From Actinophytocola gossypii (GTDB lineage: Bacteria > Actinomycetota > Actinomycetes > Mycobacteriales > Pseudonocardiaceae): DNA of 64,000 bases. The notes beneath the pieces are model-generated. The model saw only the letters and a list, made by a program, of their open reading frames with translations, was not told where the DNA came from and searched no databases. Location of the stretch: contig NZ_JAFFZE010000012.1 of assembly GCF_025165815.1 (NCBI RefSeq), forward strand, positions 1 through 64,000, in the 5' to 3' direction. Below are positions 8,332 to 16,474 of this stretch, piece by piece. Within the stretch, counting starts at the first letter, position 1. The number at the start of each line of letters is the position of its first letter. A program made the translations under genes and the position numbers.

Positions 8332-8915
8332 ACCAGGAACAGGGCGCCGGTGTCCGTACTGGTCACGTCGGTCAGGCTCCAGGAGGTGGCCGGGAAGGTC
8401 CCCTCGAACAGGCGGACGCCGCCGCCGGACAGCTCCGGGCAGAGCAACATGGTGATCCGGTCGACCTCGTCGGCGGCCAGCAGGGCGCGGATCAGGCTCA
8501 GACTGTTCTGCACCACGATGTCGCCGCCGTCCTGGGCGCGCAGCTCGCGGACCACCTCGGCGGGGTCGCCGGAGACGATCCGGGCGCCGGTCCAGTCCGT
8601 GTCGGTCAAGGTGGTGGAGAAGACGACCTTCTCCACCGTGTCCAGCCACTGCCCGTACGCCCGGTCGCGCGGGTCGGCGGTCTCGTCCCGGCCGACCGCG
8701 GGCCAGTAGCCGCGGAAGCCCTCGTAGTTGCGGCGGCCCAGCAGCGCCGTGGTGCCGCCGTTGACGATCCGGGTCAGGATCTCCCTGGCCTGGTCGCTCA
8801 CCGCGTGTCTGGCGACCCAGCTCATGTCGGCCGGGCCGTCGGGGCCGGTGACGTAGCCGTCCAGCGACACACTGACGTTCGCCACCACTGTTCGCTTCGC
8901 GTTCTCGTTTCGCAT
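8310..8915 (-). CDS. dihydrofolate reductase family protein (RibD C-terminal fold)
   Basis: This 201-residue product resembles the RibD C-terminal/DHFR-like family found in actinomycetes. It begins VVANVSVSLDGYVTGPDG and carries LLGRRNYEGFRGYW and SGGGVRLFEG, typical nucleotide- and substrate-binding stretches. It is probably an NADPH-dependent reductase of unknown substrate and not a housekeeping DHFR. No clear ribosome binding site precedes the ATG at 8915. The gene diverges from the LuxR-type regulator across 84 bp. Confidence 0.85.
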   Translation of the reverse strand: MRNENAKRTVVANVSVSLDGYVTGPDGPADMSWVARHAVSDQAREILTRIVNGGTTALLGRRNYEGFRGYWPAVGRDETADPRDRAYGQWLDTVEKVVFSTTLTDTDWTGARIVSGDPAEVVRELRAQDGGDIVVQNSLSLIRALLAADEVDRITMLLCPELSGGGVRLFEGTFPATSWSLTDVTSTDTGALFLVYDRPRR

Positions 8916-8999
8916 GAGGACGATCGTGGTCGCCGGGACGGTCCGGGACATCTGCCAGGTGGCAGAGGTTTCGCGAACCGGGTGGCAGACTTCCCAGCC

Positions 9000-11555
9000 A
9001 TGGCGATTCCCCTGCCGGCGGACCTGTCGTCGTTCGTCGGCCGGGCGGCCGAGCTGGAGTCGGTCGTCCAGGCGTTGGCCGGCACCCGGCTGCTCACGCT
9101 GGCGGGGCCGGGCGGCTGCGGCAAGACCCGGCTGGCGGTCCGGGCCGCGCGGGAGGTCGCCGGCGCGGCGGTGTGGGTGGACCTGTCCGAGGAGACCAGC
9201 GACGACCAGATCGTCCAGCGGGTCGCCGAGGCGCTGGGGGTGCCCGTGCCGCGATCGGATCCGGCCGCCGTGGTCGCCGCGCTCGGCGACGGACCGGGCC
9301 TGGTCCTGCTGGACAACTGCGAGCAGGTGCGGACGGGGGTGGCCGGGTTCGTCGAGGTCGCGCTCCGGCGGTCCGCCGGGCTGACGGTGCTGGCGACCAG
9401 CCGGGAACCGCTGGGGGTGACCGGGGAGCGGGTGTGGCGGGTCGCGCCGATGGTGCTGGCCGAGGCGATCGACCTGCTGCTGGCGCGGTCCGGCGGCGAG
9501 CCGTCGGACGCGGCGGCGCGCGCTGCCGCACGCCGGATCTGCGACCGGCTGGACCGGTTGCCGCTCGCCCTGGAGCTGGTCGCCTCCTGGGCCGGAACCC
9601 TGTCGCTGCACGAGATCGCGGACACGGTGAGCGGGGACGGCGGCCATCCGCTGCTGGACGGCGGCGAGCGGTCGGCGCCGTTCCGGCAGCGGACGCTGGC
9701 CGACTCGATGGACTGGAGCCACCGGCTGCTCACCGCCGACGAACGGGTGCTGCTGCGCCGGCTCGCCCCGTTCCAGCGGTTCGGCGCCGACGCGGTGCGG
9801 GCGCTGGGCGGCGACGGACTCCTGCGCGCGCTGCGTGGCCTGGTCGACAAGTCCCTGGTCGTGTGCGACGTCGCCGGCCCGAGGGCGCGCCACCGGATGC
9901 TGGCCGTGGTGGCGGAGTACGCGCTGGCCCGGCTGCGCGAGGCCGGCGAGGAGACCGAGGCCCGGCACCGGCACGCCCGGGTCCACCTGGACCTGCTGAC
10001 GGCCCTCCGGCCGCTGGTGGCCACCGACAAGGACCGGTGGCGGGAGCGGGTGCGGGAGTTCCGGGCCGACCTGCTGGCCGCGACGCGGTGGTGTCTCGAC
10101 GGTGGTGACCTCGAACTCGGCCGGCGGCTGTGCGTGGAGGCGGCGTGGTGGTGGCACCTGACCGGTGACCGGGTCGGCTGGCAGCTGGTCCGGCGCGCCG
10201 CCGAACTCGACCCGGGCGGCGACGACGCGGCGCGGGCCAGGGTGCTGGTGTCGCTCGCCCTGGTCGGCGAGGTGGTGCGGCCGGACGCGGAGACGTTCGC
10301 GGCGGCGGAACGGGCCGTGGAGCTGGCCGGCGACCCGGGCACCCGGCTGCTGGCCCAGCAGTTGGTCGCGATCGGGTTGTTCGGCTCGGACCTGGGGGCC
10401 GCGCGGGAGCTGGCGCTGCGCACGCACCACGAGGCCGCCGAGGCGGGCGACGAGTTCAGCCGGGACGCCGGCGGGGTGCTGGTCGGCCTGATCGACCAGC
10501 TCGGCGAGCGGCACGCCGACGCGTTCGCCCGGCTGGAGACGTCCGCGCCGGCCCTGCTGGCCCGCGGTGACCGGGGGATCGCCACCACCGGGCTCGCCGC
10601 GCTCGCCATCGGCCGCGCGAACACCGGGGACCTGGCCGAGGCGGAGCGGGTCGCGATCCGGGCCAGGGAGGCGGCCGCGCCGCTGCGCGACTTCGCCCGC
10701 AGTGGGACCGCGGCCTGGACCCTGGCCAGGGTGGTCGCGCTGCGAGGCAGGCCGGACGAGGCCGAGACGATCATGGACGAGTCGCAGCGGGTGATCGACG
10801 AGGCGGCCACGACCCCGTACGTCCCCGGCTGGTCGGCGACCCGGGCCCAGGTGGCGCTGTGGCGCGGTGACGTGCCGGCGGCGCTGGACTGGTGCGCGCG
10901 GGAGCGGCACGCGGTCACGCCCGACCTGCTGCTCACCCACGCGGCCGCGCTGCGCCTCGCCGGCGACGGGACGGGCGCCCGGGACGCGCTGGCGCTGGCC
11001 GAGGGCTCCCCCACGCTCGCCGGGATGCCGCTGCTCAGGGCTGCCGCGGTGGCGGAACGCGCGCACCAGCTCACGCGCGAGGACCCCACGGCGGCGGCCG
11101 CACTGCACCGGGACGCGCTGCGGATCCGGCTCGACCACGGGCTGGTCCTCGGCTGCGTCGACAGCCTGGAGGCGCTGGCGGCGCTGGCCGGCACGCCGGA
11201 CGGGGCCGGGTTGCTGTTGGGCGCGGCCGACCGGGCGCGGCAGGAGACCGGGTACGAGGCCGGGCGGCCGGCGCTGCCGGACGGGGCCGTACTGCGCCGG
11301 GGCCGGGCGCTGACCCTGGAGCAGGCGGCGGAACGGGCGCTGCGGGGCCGGCGGGCCGCGCGGCCGGTGACGGGGTGGGCGAGCCTCACGCCGGCCGAGC
11401 GGGCGGTGGCCGAGCTGGCCGTCCGCGGGCTGAGCAACCCGCAGATCGCGGCGGAGCTGTTCATCGGGCGCGGGACGGTGAAGACGCACCTCGCCCGCGC
11501 CTACGCCAAGCTCGGGGTCGCCAACCGCACCGAGCTGGCCCGCGCGGTTCCTTGA
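9000..11555 (+). CDS. large ATPase/LuxR-type transcriptional regulator
   Basis: The 851-residue regulator has an N-terminal NTPase module with Walker A GPGGCGKT (residues 36-43), a Walker B-like LVLLDNCEQ and the sensor segment TSREPLGVTGERVWRV. A long helical TPR-like middle follows. A LuxR-type HTH is at about residues 794-850 (SLTPAERAVAELAVRGLSN to KTHLARAYAKLGVANR). This layout is that of the AfsR/MalT/LAL-like family, which switches activity on ligand and ATP binding. The ATG at 9000 is used because FVGRAAELESV, the usual family opening, follows at once. The signal is not evident; the divergent reductase gene is the nearest candidate target. Confidence 0.9.
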   Translation: MAIPLPADLSSFVGRAAELESVVQALAGTRLLTLAGPGGCGKTRLAVRAAREVAGAAVWVDLSEETSDDQIVQRVAEALGVPVPRSDPAAVVAALGDGPGLVLLDNCEQVRTGVAGFVEVALRRSAGLTVLATSREPLGVTGERVWRVAPMVLAEAIDLLLARSGGEPSDAAARAAARRICDRLDRLPLALELVASWAGTLSLHEIADTVSGDGGHPLLDGGERSAPFRQRTLADSMDWSHRLLTADERVLLRRLAPFQRFGADAVRALGGDGLLRALRGLVDKSLVVCDVAGPRARHRMLAVVAEYALARLREAGEETEARHRHARVHLDLLTALRPLVATDKDRWRERVREFRADLLAATRWCLDGGDLELGRRLCVEAAWWWHLTGDRVGWQLVRRAAELDPGGDDAARARVLVSLALVGEVVRPDAETFAAAERAVELAGDPGTRLLAQQLVAIGLFGSDLGAARELALRTHHEAAEAGDEFSRDAGGVLVGLIDQLGERHADAFARLETSAPALLARGDRGIATTGLAALAIGRANTGDLAEAERVAIRAREAAAPLRDFARSGTAAWTLARVVALRGRPDEAETIMDESQRVIDEAATTPYVPGWSATRAQVALWRGDVPAALDWCARERHAVTPDLLLTHAAALRLAGDGTGARDALALAEGSPTLAGMPLLRAAAVAERAHQLTREDPTAAAALHRDALRIRLDHGLVLGCVDSLEALAALAGTPDGAGLLLGAADRARQETGYEAGRPALPDGAVLRRGRALTLEQAAERALRGRRAARPVTGWASLTPAERAVAELAVRGLSNPQIAAELFIGRGTVKTHLARAYAKLGVANRTELARAVP

Positions 11556-11638
11556 TGCGCAACGGAAGGCGCGAAACGCAACACGGAGTAGTACCGTCGA
11601 GGCTCATCCGACCGGGCGCCGACCTCGAAGGAGTCCCC

Positions 11639-13336
11639 ATGGCCTTCCCGTCCGACCTGGAGATCGCCCGCGGGGCGAAACTCAAGCCGATCGAGGACAT
11701 CGCCGCCGACATGGGCCTGCCCGCGCGACTGCTCGAACCCTACGGCCGCGACGTGATGAAGATCGGGCTGGGGGCCGTCGACGAGCTCGCGGACGCGCCG
11801 AAGGCCAAGTACGTGCTGGTCAGCGCGATCACCCCGACCCCGCTCGGTGAGGGCAAGACCACCACGACGGTCGGGCTCGGGCAGGGGTTCAAGCACCTCG
11901 GCAAGCGGGCGACGGTCGCCGTCCGCCAGCCCTCGATGGGCCCGACGCTCGGCATCAAGGGCGGCGCGGCCGGCGGCGGCTACAGCCAGGTCGTGCCGAT
12001 GGAGCTGCTGAACCTGCACCTGACCGGCGACATGCACGCGGTCACCGCCGCGCACAACCTGCTGGCCGCGATGGTCGACAACCACCTGTACCAGGGCAAC
12101 GCGCTCGGCCTGGACGTCGAGTCGATCACCTGGCGGCGGGTGCTGGACATGAACGACCGCGCGCTGCGCAACGTCGTCGTCGGGCTCGGACCGAAGGCGG
12201 ACGGAGTCACCCGGCAGACCGGGTTCGACATCACCGCCGCGTCCGAGGTGATGGCCGCGCTCGCGCTGACGACGGGCATCGAGGACCTGCGCGCCCGGCT
12301 CGGCCGGATCGTGGTCGGCTACACCCGCTCCGGGGAGCCGGTGACCGCCGAGCAGCTCGACACCGCGGGCGCGATGACCGTGCTGCTGCGCGAGGCGATC
12401 AAGCCGAACCTCATGCAGACGTTGGAGAACACGCCCGCAATCGTCCACTGTGGACCGTTCGGCAACATCGCCACCGGGAACTCGTCGGTGGTGGCCGACC
12501 TGGTCGGCATCCGCTGCGGCGACTACCTGATCACCGAGGCCGGCTTCGGCGCGGACATGGGCGCGGAGCGGTTCTTCAACATCAAGTGCCGGGTGTCCGG
12601 GCAGGCTCCGGACGCCGCGGTGCTGGTCGCGACGGTCCGGGCGCTCAAGGCGCACTCCGGCAAGTTCCGGATCGTCGCCGGCAAGCCGCTGCCCGAGGAG
12701 CTGCTGGCCGAGAACCCCGACGACGTGCACGCCGGCGCGGCGAACCTGCGCAAGCAGATCGAGAACATCCGGATGCACGGGGTGTCGCCGGTGGTGGCGG
12801 TCAACGCCTTCCCCACCGACCACCCGTCCGAGCACGCCGCGATCCGCGAGGTAGCCGAGGCGATGGGCGCGCGGGTGGCGGTGAGCACGCACTTCTCCGA
12901 CGGCGGCGCGGGTGCCACCGAGTTGGCCGAGGCGGTGGCCGAGGCGGCGGAGGAGCCGTCGGAGTTCCAGCTGCTGTACCCGTCGTCGGCGCCGCTGCGG
13001 GAGAAGATCGAGACCGTGGCGACCCGGGTGTACGGCGCGGACGGCGTGACCTACTCGGCGGCGGCGCGCAAGCAGCTGGACACCTTCGAGCGCAACGGTT
13101 TCGGCGACCTCCCGGTGTGCATGGCGAAGACGCACCTGTCGATCTCGTCGGACCCGAAGCTGCTGGGCGCCCCGACGGGTTGGACGCTGCCGGTCCGCGA
13201 GGTCCGCGCGTCCGTCGGCGCCGGGTTCGTGTACCCGATCTGCGGCGACATGCGCACCATGCCCGGCCTTGGCTCCTCCCCCGCCGCGACCCGCATCGAC
13301 CTGGACGCGGACGGCGAGATCGTCGGCCTGTCGTGA
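11639..13336 (+). CDS. fhs: formate-tetrahydrofolate ligase
   Basis: The enzyme makes 10-formyl-tetrahydrofolate from formate, tetrahydrofolate and ATP. The 565-residue length is normal for the family. The P-loop TPLGEGKTTTT lies near residue 70, and the family segments SMGPTLGIKGGAAGGGYSQV and GEIVGLS (extreme C-terminus) are present. A good ribosome binding site (GAAGGAG) precedes the ATG. The stop lies inside a 74-bp repeat that links it to the cyclohydrolase gene. With formate dehydrogenase upstream, this gives formate two fates: oxidation or entry into the folate pool. Confidence 0.96.
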   Translation: MAFPSDLEIARGAKLKPIEDIAADMGLPARLLEPYGRDVMKIGLGAVDELADAPKAKYVLVSAITPTPLGEGKTTTTVGLGQGFKHLGKRATVAVRQPSMGPTLGIKGGAAGGGYSQVVPMELLNLHLTGDMHAVTAAHNLLAAMVDNHLYQGNALGLDVESITWRRVLDMNDRALRNVVVGLGPKADGVTRQTGFDITAASEVMAALALTTGIEDLRARLGRIVVGYTRSGEPVTAEQLDTAGAMTVLLREAIKPNLMQTLENTPAIVHCGPFGNIATGNSSVVADLVGIRCGDYLITEAGFGADMGAERFFNIKCRVSGQAPDAAVLVATVRALKAHSGKFRIVAGKPLPEELLAENPDDVHAGAANLRKQIENIRMHGVSPVVAVNAFPTDHPSEHAAIREVAEAMGARVAVSTHFSDGGAGATELAEAVAEAAEEPSEFQLLYPSSAPLREKIETVATRVYGADGVTYSAAARKQLDTFERNGFGDLPVCMAKTHLSISSDPKLLGAPTGWTLPVREVRASVGAGFVYPICGDMRTMPGLGSSPAATRIDLDADGEIVGLS

Positions 13337-13410
13337 GCGAGCTTGCGAGCGAACCATTGACACAGGGCGACCGCGAGCGGCGACACCGAGCCTGCGAGGG
13401 GTCGTCATGA
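13333..13410 (+). CDS. 25-residue micro-ORF, repeat unit 1
   Basis: GTG at 13333 overlaps the fhs TGA as GTGA. The frame reads MSELASEPLTQ... for 25 codons and stops at TGA 13408, which overlaps the next ATG as ATGA. The peptide is Arg/Glu-rich and unknown to me. It may exist only to carry ribosomes across the repeat by termination-reinitiation. Expression is not shown by the sequence. Confidence 0.35.
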   Translation: MSELASEPLTQGDRERRHRACEGSS

Positions 13411-13484
13411 GCGAGCTTGCGAGCGAACCATCGACACAGGGCGACCGCGAGCGGCGACACCGAGCCTGCGAGGGGTGGTCGTGA
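13407..13484 (+). CDS. 25-residue micro-ORF, repeat unit 2
   Basis: ATG at 13407 overlaps the stop of micro-ORF 1. The peptide differs from it at only two positions (Leu to Ser at residue 9 and Ser to Trp at residue 24). It stops at TGA 13482-13484, overlapping the GTG (13481) that starts the cyclohydrolase gene. The chain fhs, unit 1, unit 2, next gene is thus continuous through three NTGA overlaps. Confidence 0.35.
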   Translation: MSELASEPSTQGDRERRHRACEGWS

Positions 13485-13948
13485 GCTTCCTTCAGCTGTC
13501 GGTCGGCGGCCTGCTGGAGCGGGTCGCCGCCCGTACGCCCGCGCCGGGCGGCGGTGCGGTGGCCGCGCTGACCGGCGCCTCCGCCGCCGCCCTGGTCGCG
13601 ATGGCCGCCCGGTTCAGCGGCGAACCGGCCGACCGGGCCGAGGCGTTGCGCGCGGAGCTGGAACCGCTGGCCGACGCGGACGCCGCCGCCTACACCGCCG
13701 TCCTCGCCGCTCGCCGCCTGCCCAGGGACGACCCGAACCGGGCGGCCCGGATCGCCGACGCGATGACCGAGGCCACCGAGGTCCCCCGCCGGGTGGCCGC
13801 CGCCGCGACGGAGGTGGCCGAACTCGCCGCCGCGCTCGTCGAGCGGGGCAATCCGAACCTGGTCGGCGACGCGCGGGTCGGCGAGTTGCTGGCCAGGGCC
13901 GCCGCCGACGCGGCGACGGCCCTGGTGCGGATCAACGAGGCTGGCTGA
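13481..13948 (+). CDS. cyclodeaminase/cyclohydrolase family protein
   Basis: This 155-residue protein has the FTCD C-terminal domain fold. It shows the family start SFLQLSVGGLLERVAARTPAPGGG and Ala-rich helices. Relatives act as formiminotetrahydrofolate cyclodeaminase or methenyl-tetrahydrofolate cyclohydrolase. Directly after fhs the second role is more likely, converting 10-formyl- to 5,10-methenyl-tetrahydrofolate. The GTG at 13481 coincides with the start of a third repeat unit and gives the normal N-terminus. A GTG two codons earlier is possible but less natural. The 3' end overlaps a converging gene by 17 bp. Confidence 0.85.
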   Translation: MSFLQLSVGGLLERVAARTPAPGGGAVAALTGASAAALVAMAARFSGEPADRAEALRAELEPLADADAAAYTAVLAARRLPRDDPNRAARIADAMTEATEVPRRVAAAATEVAELAAALVERGNPNLVGDARVGELLARAAADAATALVRINEAG

Positions 13949-14414
13949 CCAGGTAGGCGACCTCGGTCTCCCACTTGACCGGGTCCGGCTCGTCCTCCGG
14001 GTCGGTCAGGTAGGACTCGTAGACGCCGACCCACGCCTCGCCGTCCCGCGCGGCCGGGAAGCCCTGTTCCTCGGCCCAGGCGAGCAGCGCCTGGTGGGTC
14101 TCGACGATCCGGTCCGGGTGCCCGCGGTGCATCCGGACCGCGTACCGGCCGGCGGGCTTGGCACCGGCCAGCACCCGGCCGTCACCCTCGACCGGCGCGG
14201 CGACGGGCACGCCGACCTCCACCTCGAACGGCTCGTCCATCCCGCCGACGATCTTGTGCCGGTAGAACAGCGCGCCGGCGGGTGCGATGTCCCGCGCGGC
14301 CAGCCATCCGTACACCTCGGGTACCAGGGCGTTCACCGTCCCCCACTCGCGCAGCGTGGCACGGGCGGGGATGGACACGTACGGCTGCTCTGATCGTTGT
14401 TGGAACTCACTCAT
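13932..14414 (-). CDS. GyrI-like small-molecule-binding protein
   Basis: This 160-residue stand-alone effector-binding domain is of the GyrI/Rob/BmrR C-terminal type. It begins with the usual pair of short strands and carries AGALFYRHKI and EVEVGVPVAAPVEGDGRV. Such proteins bind hydrophobic small molecules or damp toxic ligands. Its ATG (14414) lies 8 bp inside the end of the upstream sigma-factor gene, so the two are co-translated. A GTG two codons earlier is an alternative start. Confidence 0.82.
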   Translation of the reverse strand: MSEFQQRSEQPYVSIPARATLREWGTVNALVPEVYGWLAARDIAPAGALFYRHKIVGGMDEPFEVEVGVPVAAPVEGDGRVLAGAKPAGRYAVRMHRGHPDRIVETHQALLAWAEEQGFPAARDGEAWVGVYESYLTDPEDEPDPVKWETEVAYLVSQPR

Positions 14415-15384
14415 GCCCACTACTACGGTCCGCGGCCGGCAAACTCATCGGCAGCCCGTACATCGGGAACGCGTGGGCCAGGTCGAGGTAGGTGGTGTCC
14501 GACGCGATCCGGCCGCCGCGTACCTCGATCAGGACCAGGGCGAACGGCTCGTGCTCGGTGCCGTTCCAGCGGTACTGGCCGAACGCGGGTGTGCCGCTGG
14601 CCATGGTCGGCACCAGGCGGGCGTTCTCGCAGGTCCCGTCGGAGTGCGCGAGCGCGGCGGCGATGTCGTCGCGGCCGCGCAGCCACCAGGCGAACGGCGG
14701 CATGGACATGGTGGCGTCCTCGTGCAGCAACGCGGTGAGGGCGGCGACGTCGTAGCGCTCGAAGGCGTCGACGTACCGGGCGAGCAGGTCGCGGTGCTCG
14801 TCGGTCAACGGCTCGGCGGGTTCGGGCGCGCGGGTGGCCATGGTGGCGCGGGCGCGTTGCAGGGCGCTGTTCACCGACGTGACGGTGGTGTCGAGCAGGC
14901 GGGCTACCTCGGCGGCCGACCAGCGCAGCACGTCCCGCAGGATCAGCACGGCCCGCTGCCTCGGCGGCAGATGCTGCAACGCGGCGACGAACGCGAGCCG
15001 GATCGTCTCCCGCAGCGCCGCGACCTCGGCCGGGTCGCCGGGTAACGCGCGGTGGTCGGGCACCGGCTGCACCCACGCCGATGGTGGCAGCGGCGCCCCG
15101 ACGTCCGGGCCGGGCGAGGCGGGCGGTGCGAGGTCCATGGCGCGGGCCCGGCGCTGGGCGCTGCGAAGCATGTCCAGGCACACGTTGGTCGCGATCGCGT
15201 ACAGCCACGTCCGCACCGACCCGCGGTTCGGGTCGTGCTCGGCCTTCCACGCCCGCACGAACGTCTCCTGCACGGCGTCCTCGGCCTCGAACCCGGATCC
15301 GAGCATCCGGTAGCAGTATCCGGTCAGCTCGACCCGGTAGGTGTCCAACCGCTCGACCGCCTCAGCCACCATGGCGGAGAGCAT
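14407..15384 (-). CDS. RNA polymerase sigma factor, SigG-type with SnoaL-like tail
   Basis: The product (325 residues) has sigma region 2 (YRMLGSGFEAEDAVQETFVRAW), sigma region 4 (LQHLPPRQRAVLILRDVL then SAAEVARLLDTTVTSVNSAL), and a C-terminal SnoaL-like domain (ARYVDAFERYDVAALTALL, MPPFAWWLRG). This layout matches extracytoplasmic-function sigma factors of the mycobacterial SigG type, where the extra domain replaces a separate anti-sigma factor. Starts at 15384 and 15372 are both possible. It is followed with overlap by the GyrI-like gene, which hints that both respond to a small molecule. Confidence 0.9.
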   Translation of the reverse strand: MLSAMVAEAVERLDTYRVELTGYCYRMLGSGFEAEDAVQETFVRAWKAEHDPNRGSVRTWLYAIATNVCLDMLRSAQRRARAMDLAPPASPGPDVGAPLPPSAWVQPVPDHRALPGDPAEVAALRETIRLAFVAALQHLPPRQRAVLILRDVLRWSAAEVARLLDTTVTSVNSALQRARATMATRAPEPAEPLTDEHRDLLARYVDAFERYDVAALTALLHEDATMSMPPFAWWLRGRDDIAAALAHSDGTCENARLVPTMASGTPAFGQYRWNGTEHEPFALVLIEVRGGRIASDTTYLDLAHAFPMYGLPMSLPAADRSSGHE

Positions 15385-15400
15385 TCCACACGCGACACCC

Positions 15401-16474
15401 CTAATCGAAGACCCGGAACAGCGGTTGACGTGATCGGGGCGCCAGGCCGAGGTGGTACAGCGCCGCCCCGGTCGCACCGGAGGCCCGGAGCCGGCGCCAG
15501 TGGTCGGGCAGTCCGGCCGGGTCGGCGGGGGGCAGCACGGTCACGTACGCGTCCACCGGGCGGCCGGTGGCCGCGGCGCCGGCCACCACCTCGGCGCTGA
15601 CCGGCGTGGTTGGCCAGGCGGGAACGACCAGGGCGGACACGTCGTCGGCCGCGGTCGGGGTGAGACCGGGGGACGCGCCGGTGGCCCACGGGTCGGGGTG
15701 GGCGTGCAGGGTGACCGGGACGTCCAGGCCGGCCAGGACACCGGCACGCAACTCGTCGGTGGACGCGTGGCGGGTGGCGAGCAACTCGGCCTCGCCGGGT
15801 AGCGACTCGGTGTCCTCGCGGACGGCGGCGCGCAGGCGGGACACCACCTCGGCCGGGTCGAGGCCGCGAGTGTTCCAGCCACGGCGGCACGCGGGGCAGC
15901 AGCAGACCGACAGCCAGCGGGTCGCCGCGGGCGAGTACGCGCCGTCGGTCTTCTCGTGGTGGCACTGGTGGGTCAGGCCGAGTTGGCCGCACGCCTCCAG
16001 CGACACCGCGTCCGCGCCGGCGGCCGCCTCCGTCGCGAGGGTGGCGGCGTACTCGCGGACCTCCGGCCAGGACGGGCACAGCGCGTACGGGTACCGCTCG
16101 CCGAAGCAGTTCACGACCGCCACGTCCGGGTGTTCGGTGCCCAGCCGGGTGTTGTGGGTGAGCACGATCCACGCCGACACGGCGAACCCGGCCGCCCGGA
16201 GCGTCTCGGCCGCCTCGCCGAAGGAGTCCTGGGTGGACATCCAGTCGGGGGTGGCCGGGCGGAGCCGCCCGGTCCACGCGGACTCGCGGACCGGGCGGTA
16301 CAGGGCCGCGTGCCGTGCTTTGACGAGCGCGCGGTCCGGGTGCAGCGGGGTGGCCGCGCGGACCGAGTGGTACGCCGAGGCCAGCGCCACCGTCGTCACG
16401 CCGGCCGCGTGCGCGCGGTCGGGGAACGCGGGGTCGCCGAGCACGTCCCAGGGGTAGGCGTGCCCGGTGATCAC
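15401..16474 (-). CDS. TIM-barrel-like hypothetical protein of the uronate operon
   Basis: I recognise this 357-residue protein only as a conserved actinobacterial hypothetical. Its strand-helix pattern (GVTTVALASAYHSVR, AAGFAVSAWIVLTHN, GADAVSLEACGQLG) suggests a TIM barrel related to glycoside hydrolases. A cysteine cluster (CCCPACRRGW) and HxCHHE could bind metal. The GTG at 16474 overlaps the uronate dehydrogenase stop, and it is the last gene of the transporter operon. It may act on an imported uronate-containing glycoside or lactone; that is inference. Confidence 0.75.
   Translation of the reverse strand: MITGHAYPWDVLGDPAFPDRAHAAGVTTVALASAYHSVRAATPLHPDRALVKARHAALYRPVRESAWTGRLRPATPDWMSTQDSFGEAAETLRAAGFAVSAWIVLTHNTRLGTEHPDVAVVNCFGERYPYALCPSWPEVREYAATLATEAAAGADAVSLEACGQLGLTHQCHHEKTDGAYSPAATRWLSVCCCPACRRGWNTRGLDPAEVVSRLRAAVREDTESLPGEAELLATRHASTDELRAGVLAGLDVPVTLHAHPDPWATGASPGLTPTAADDVSALVVPAWPTTPVSAEVVAGAAATGRPVDAYVTVLPPADPAGLPDHWRRLRASGATGAALYHLGLAPRSRQPLFRVFD

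Larger units (their letters stand above)
13333..13484 (+). repeat. 74-bp tandem repeat joining fhs to the next gene
   Basis: Two nearly identical 74-bp units (starts 13333 and 13407) and the first bases of a third (13481) run from the fhs stop codon to the start of the cyclohydrolase gene. Each unit opens with GTGAGC or ATGAGC. The unit also carries GAGCGAACC, a short motif shared with the galT 5' repeat. Only a few bases differ between copies. Confidence 0.95.

Noticed and set aside
8916-11489. Long minus-strand frames opposite the LuxR-type regulator
   Set aside because: Low-complexity Arg/Pro/Gln composition. Only the 8310-8915 part of the frame encodes a recognisable protein.
13333-13484. 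Riboswitch or structured leader upstream of the cyclohydrolase
   Set aside because: The simple two-copy direct repeat and NTGA framing explain the region better than a conserved RNA fold.
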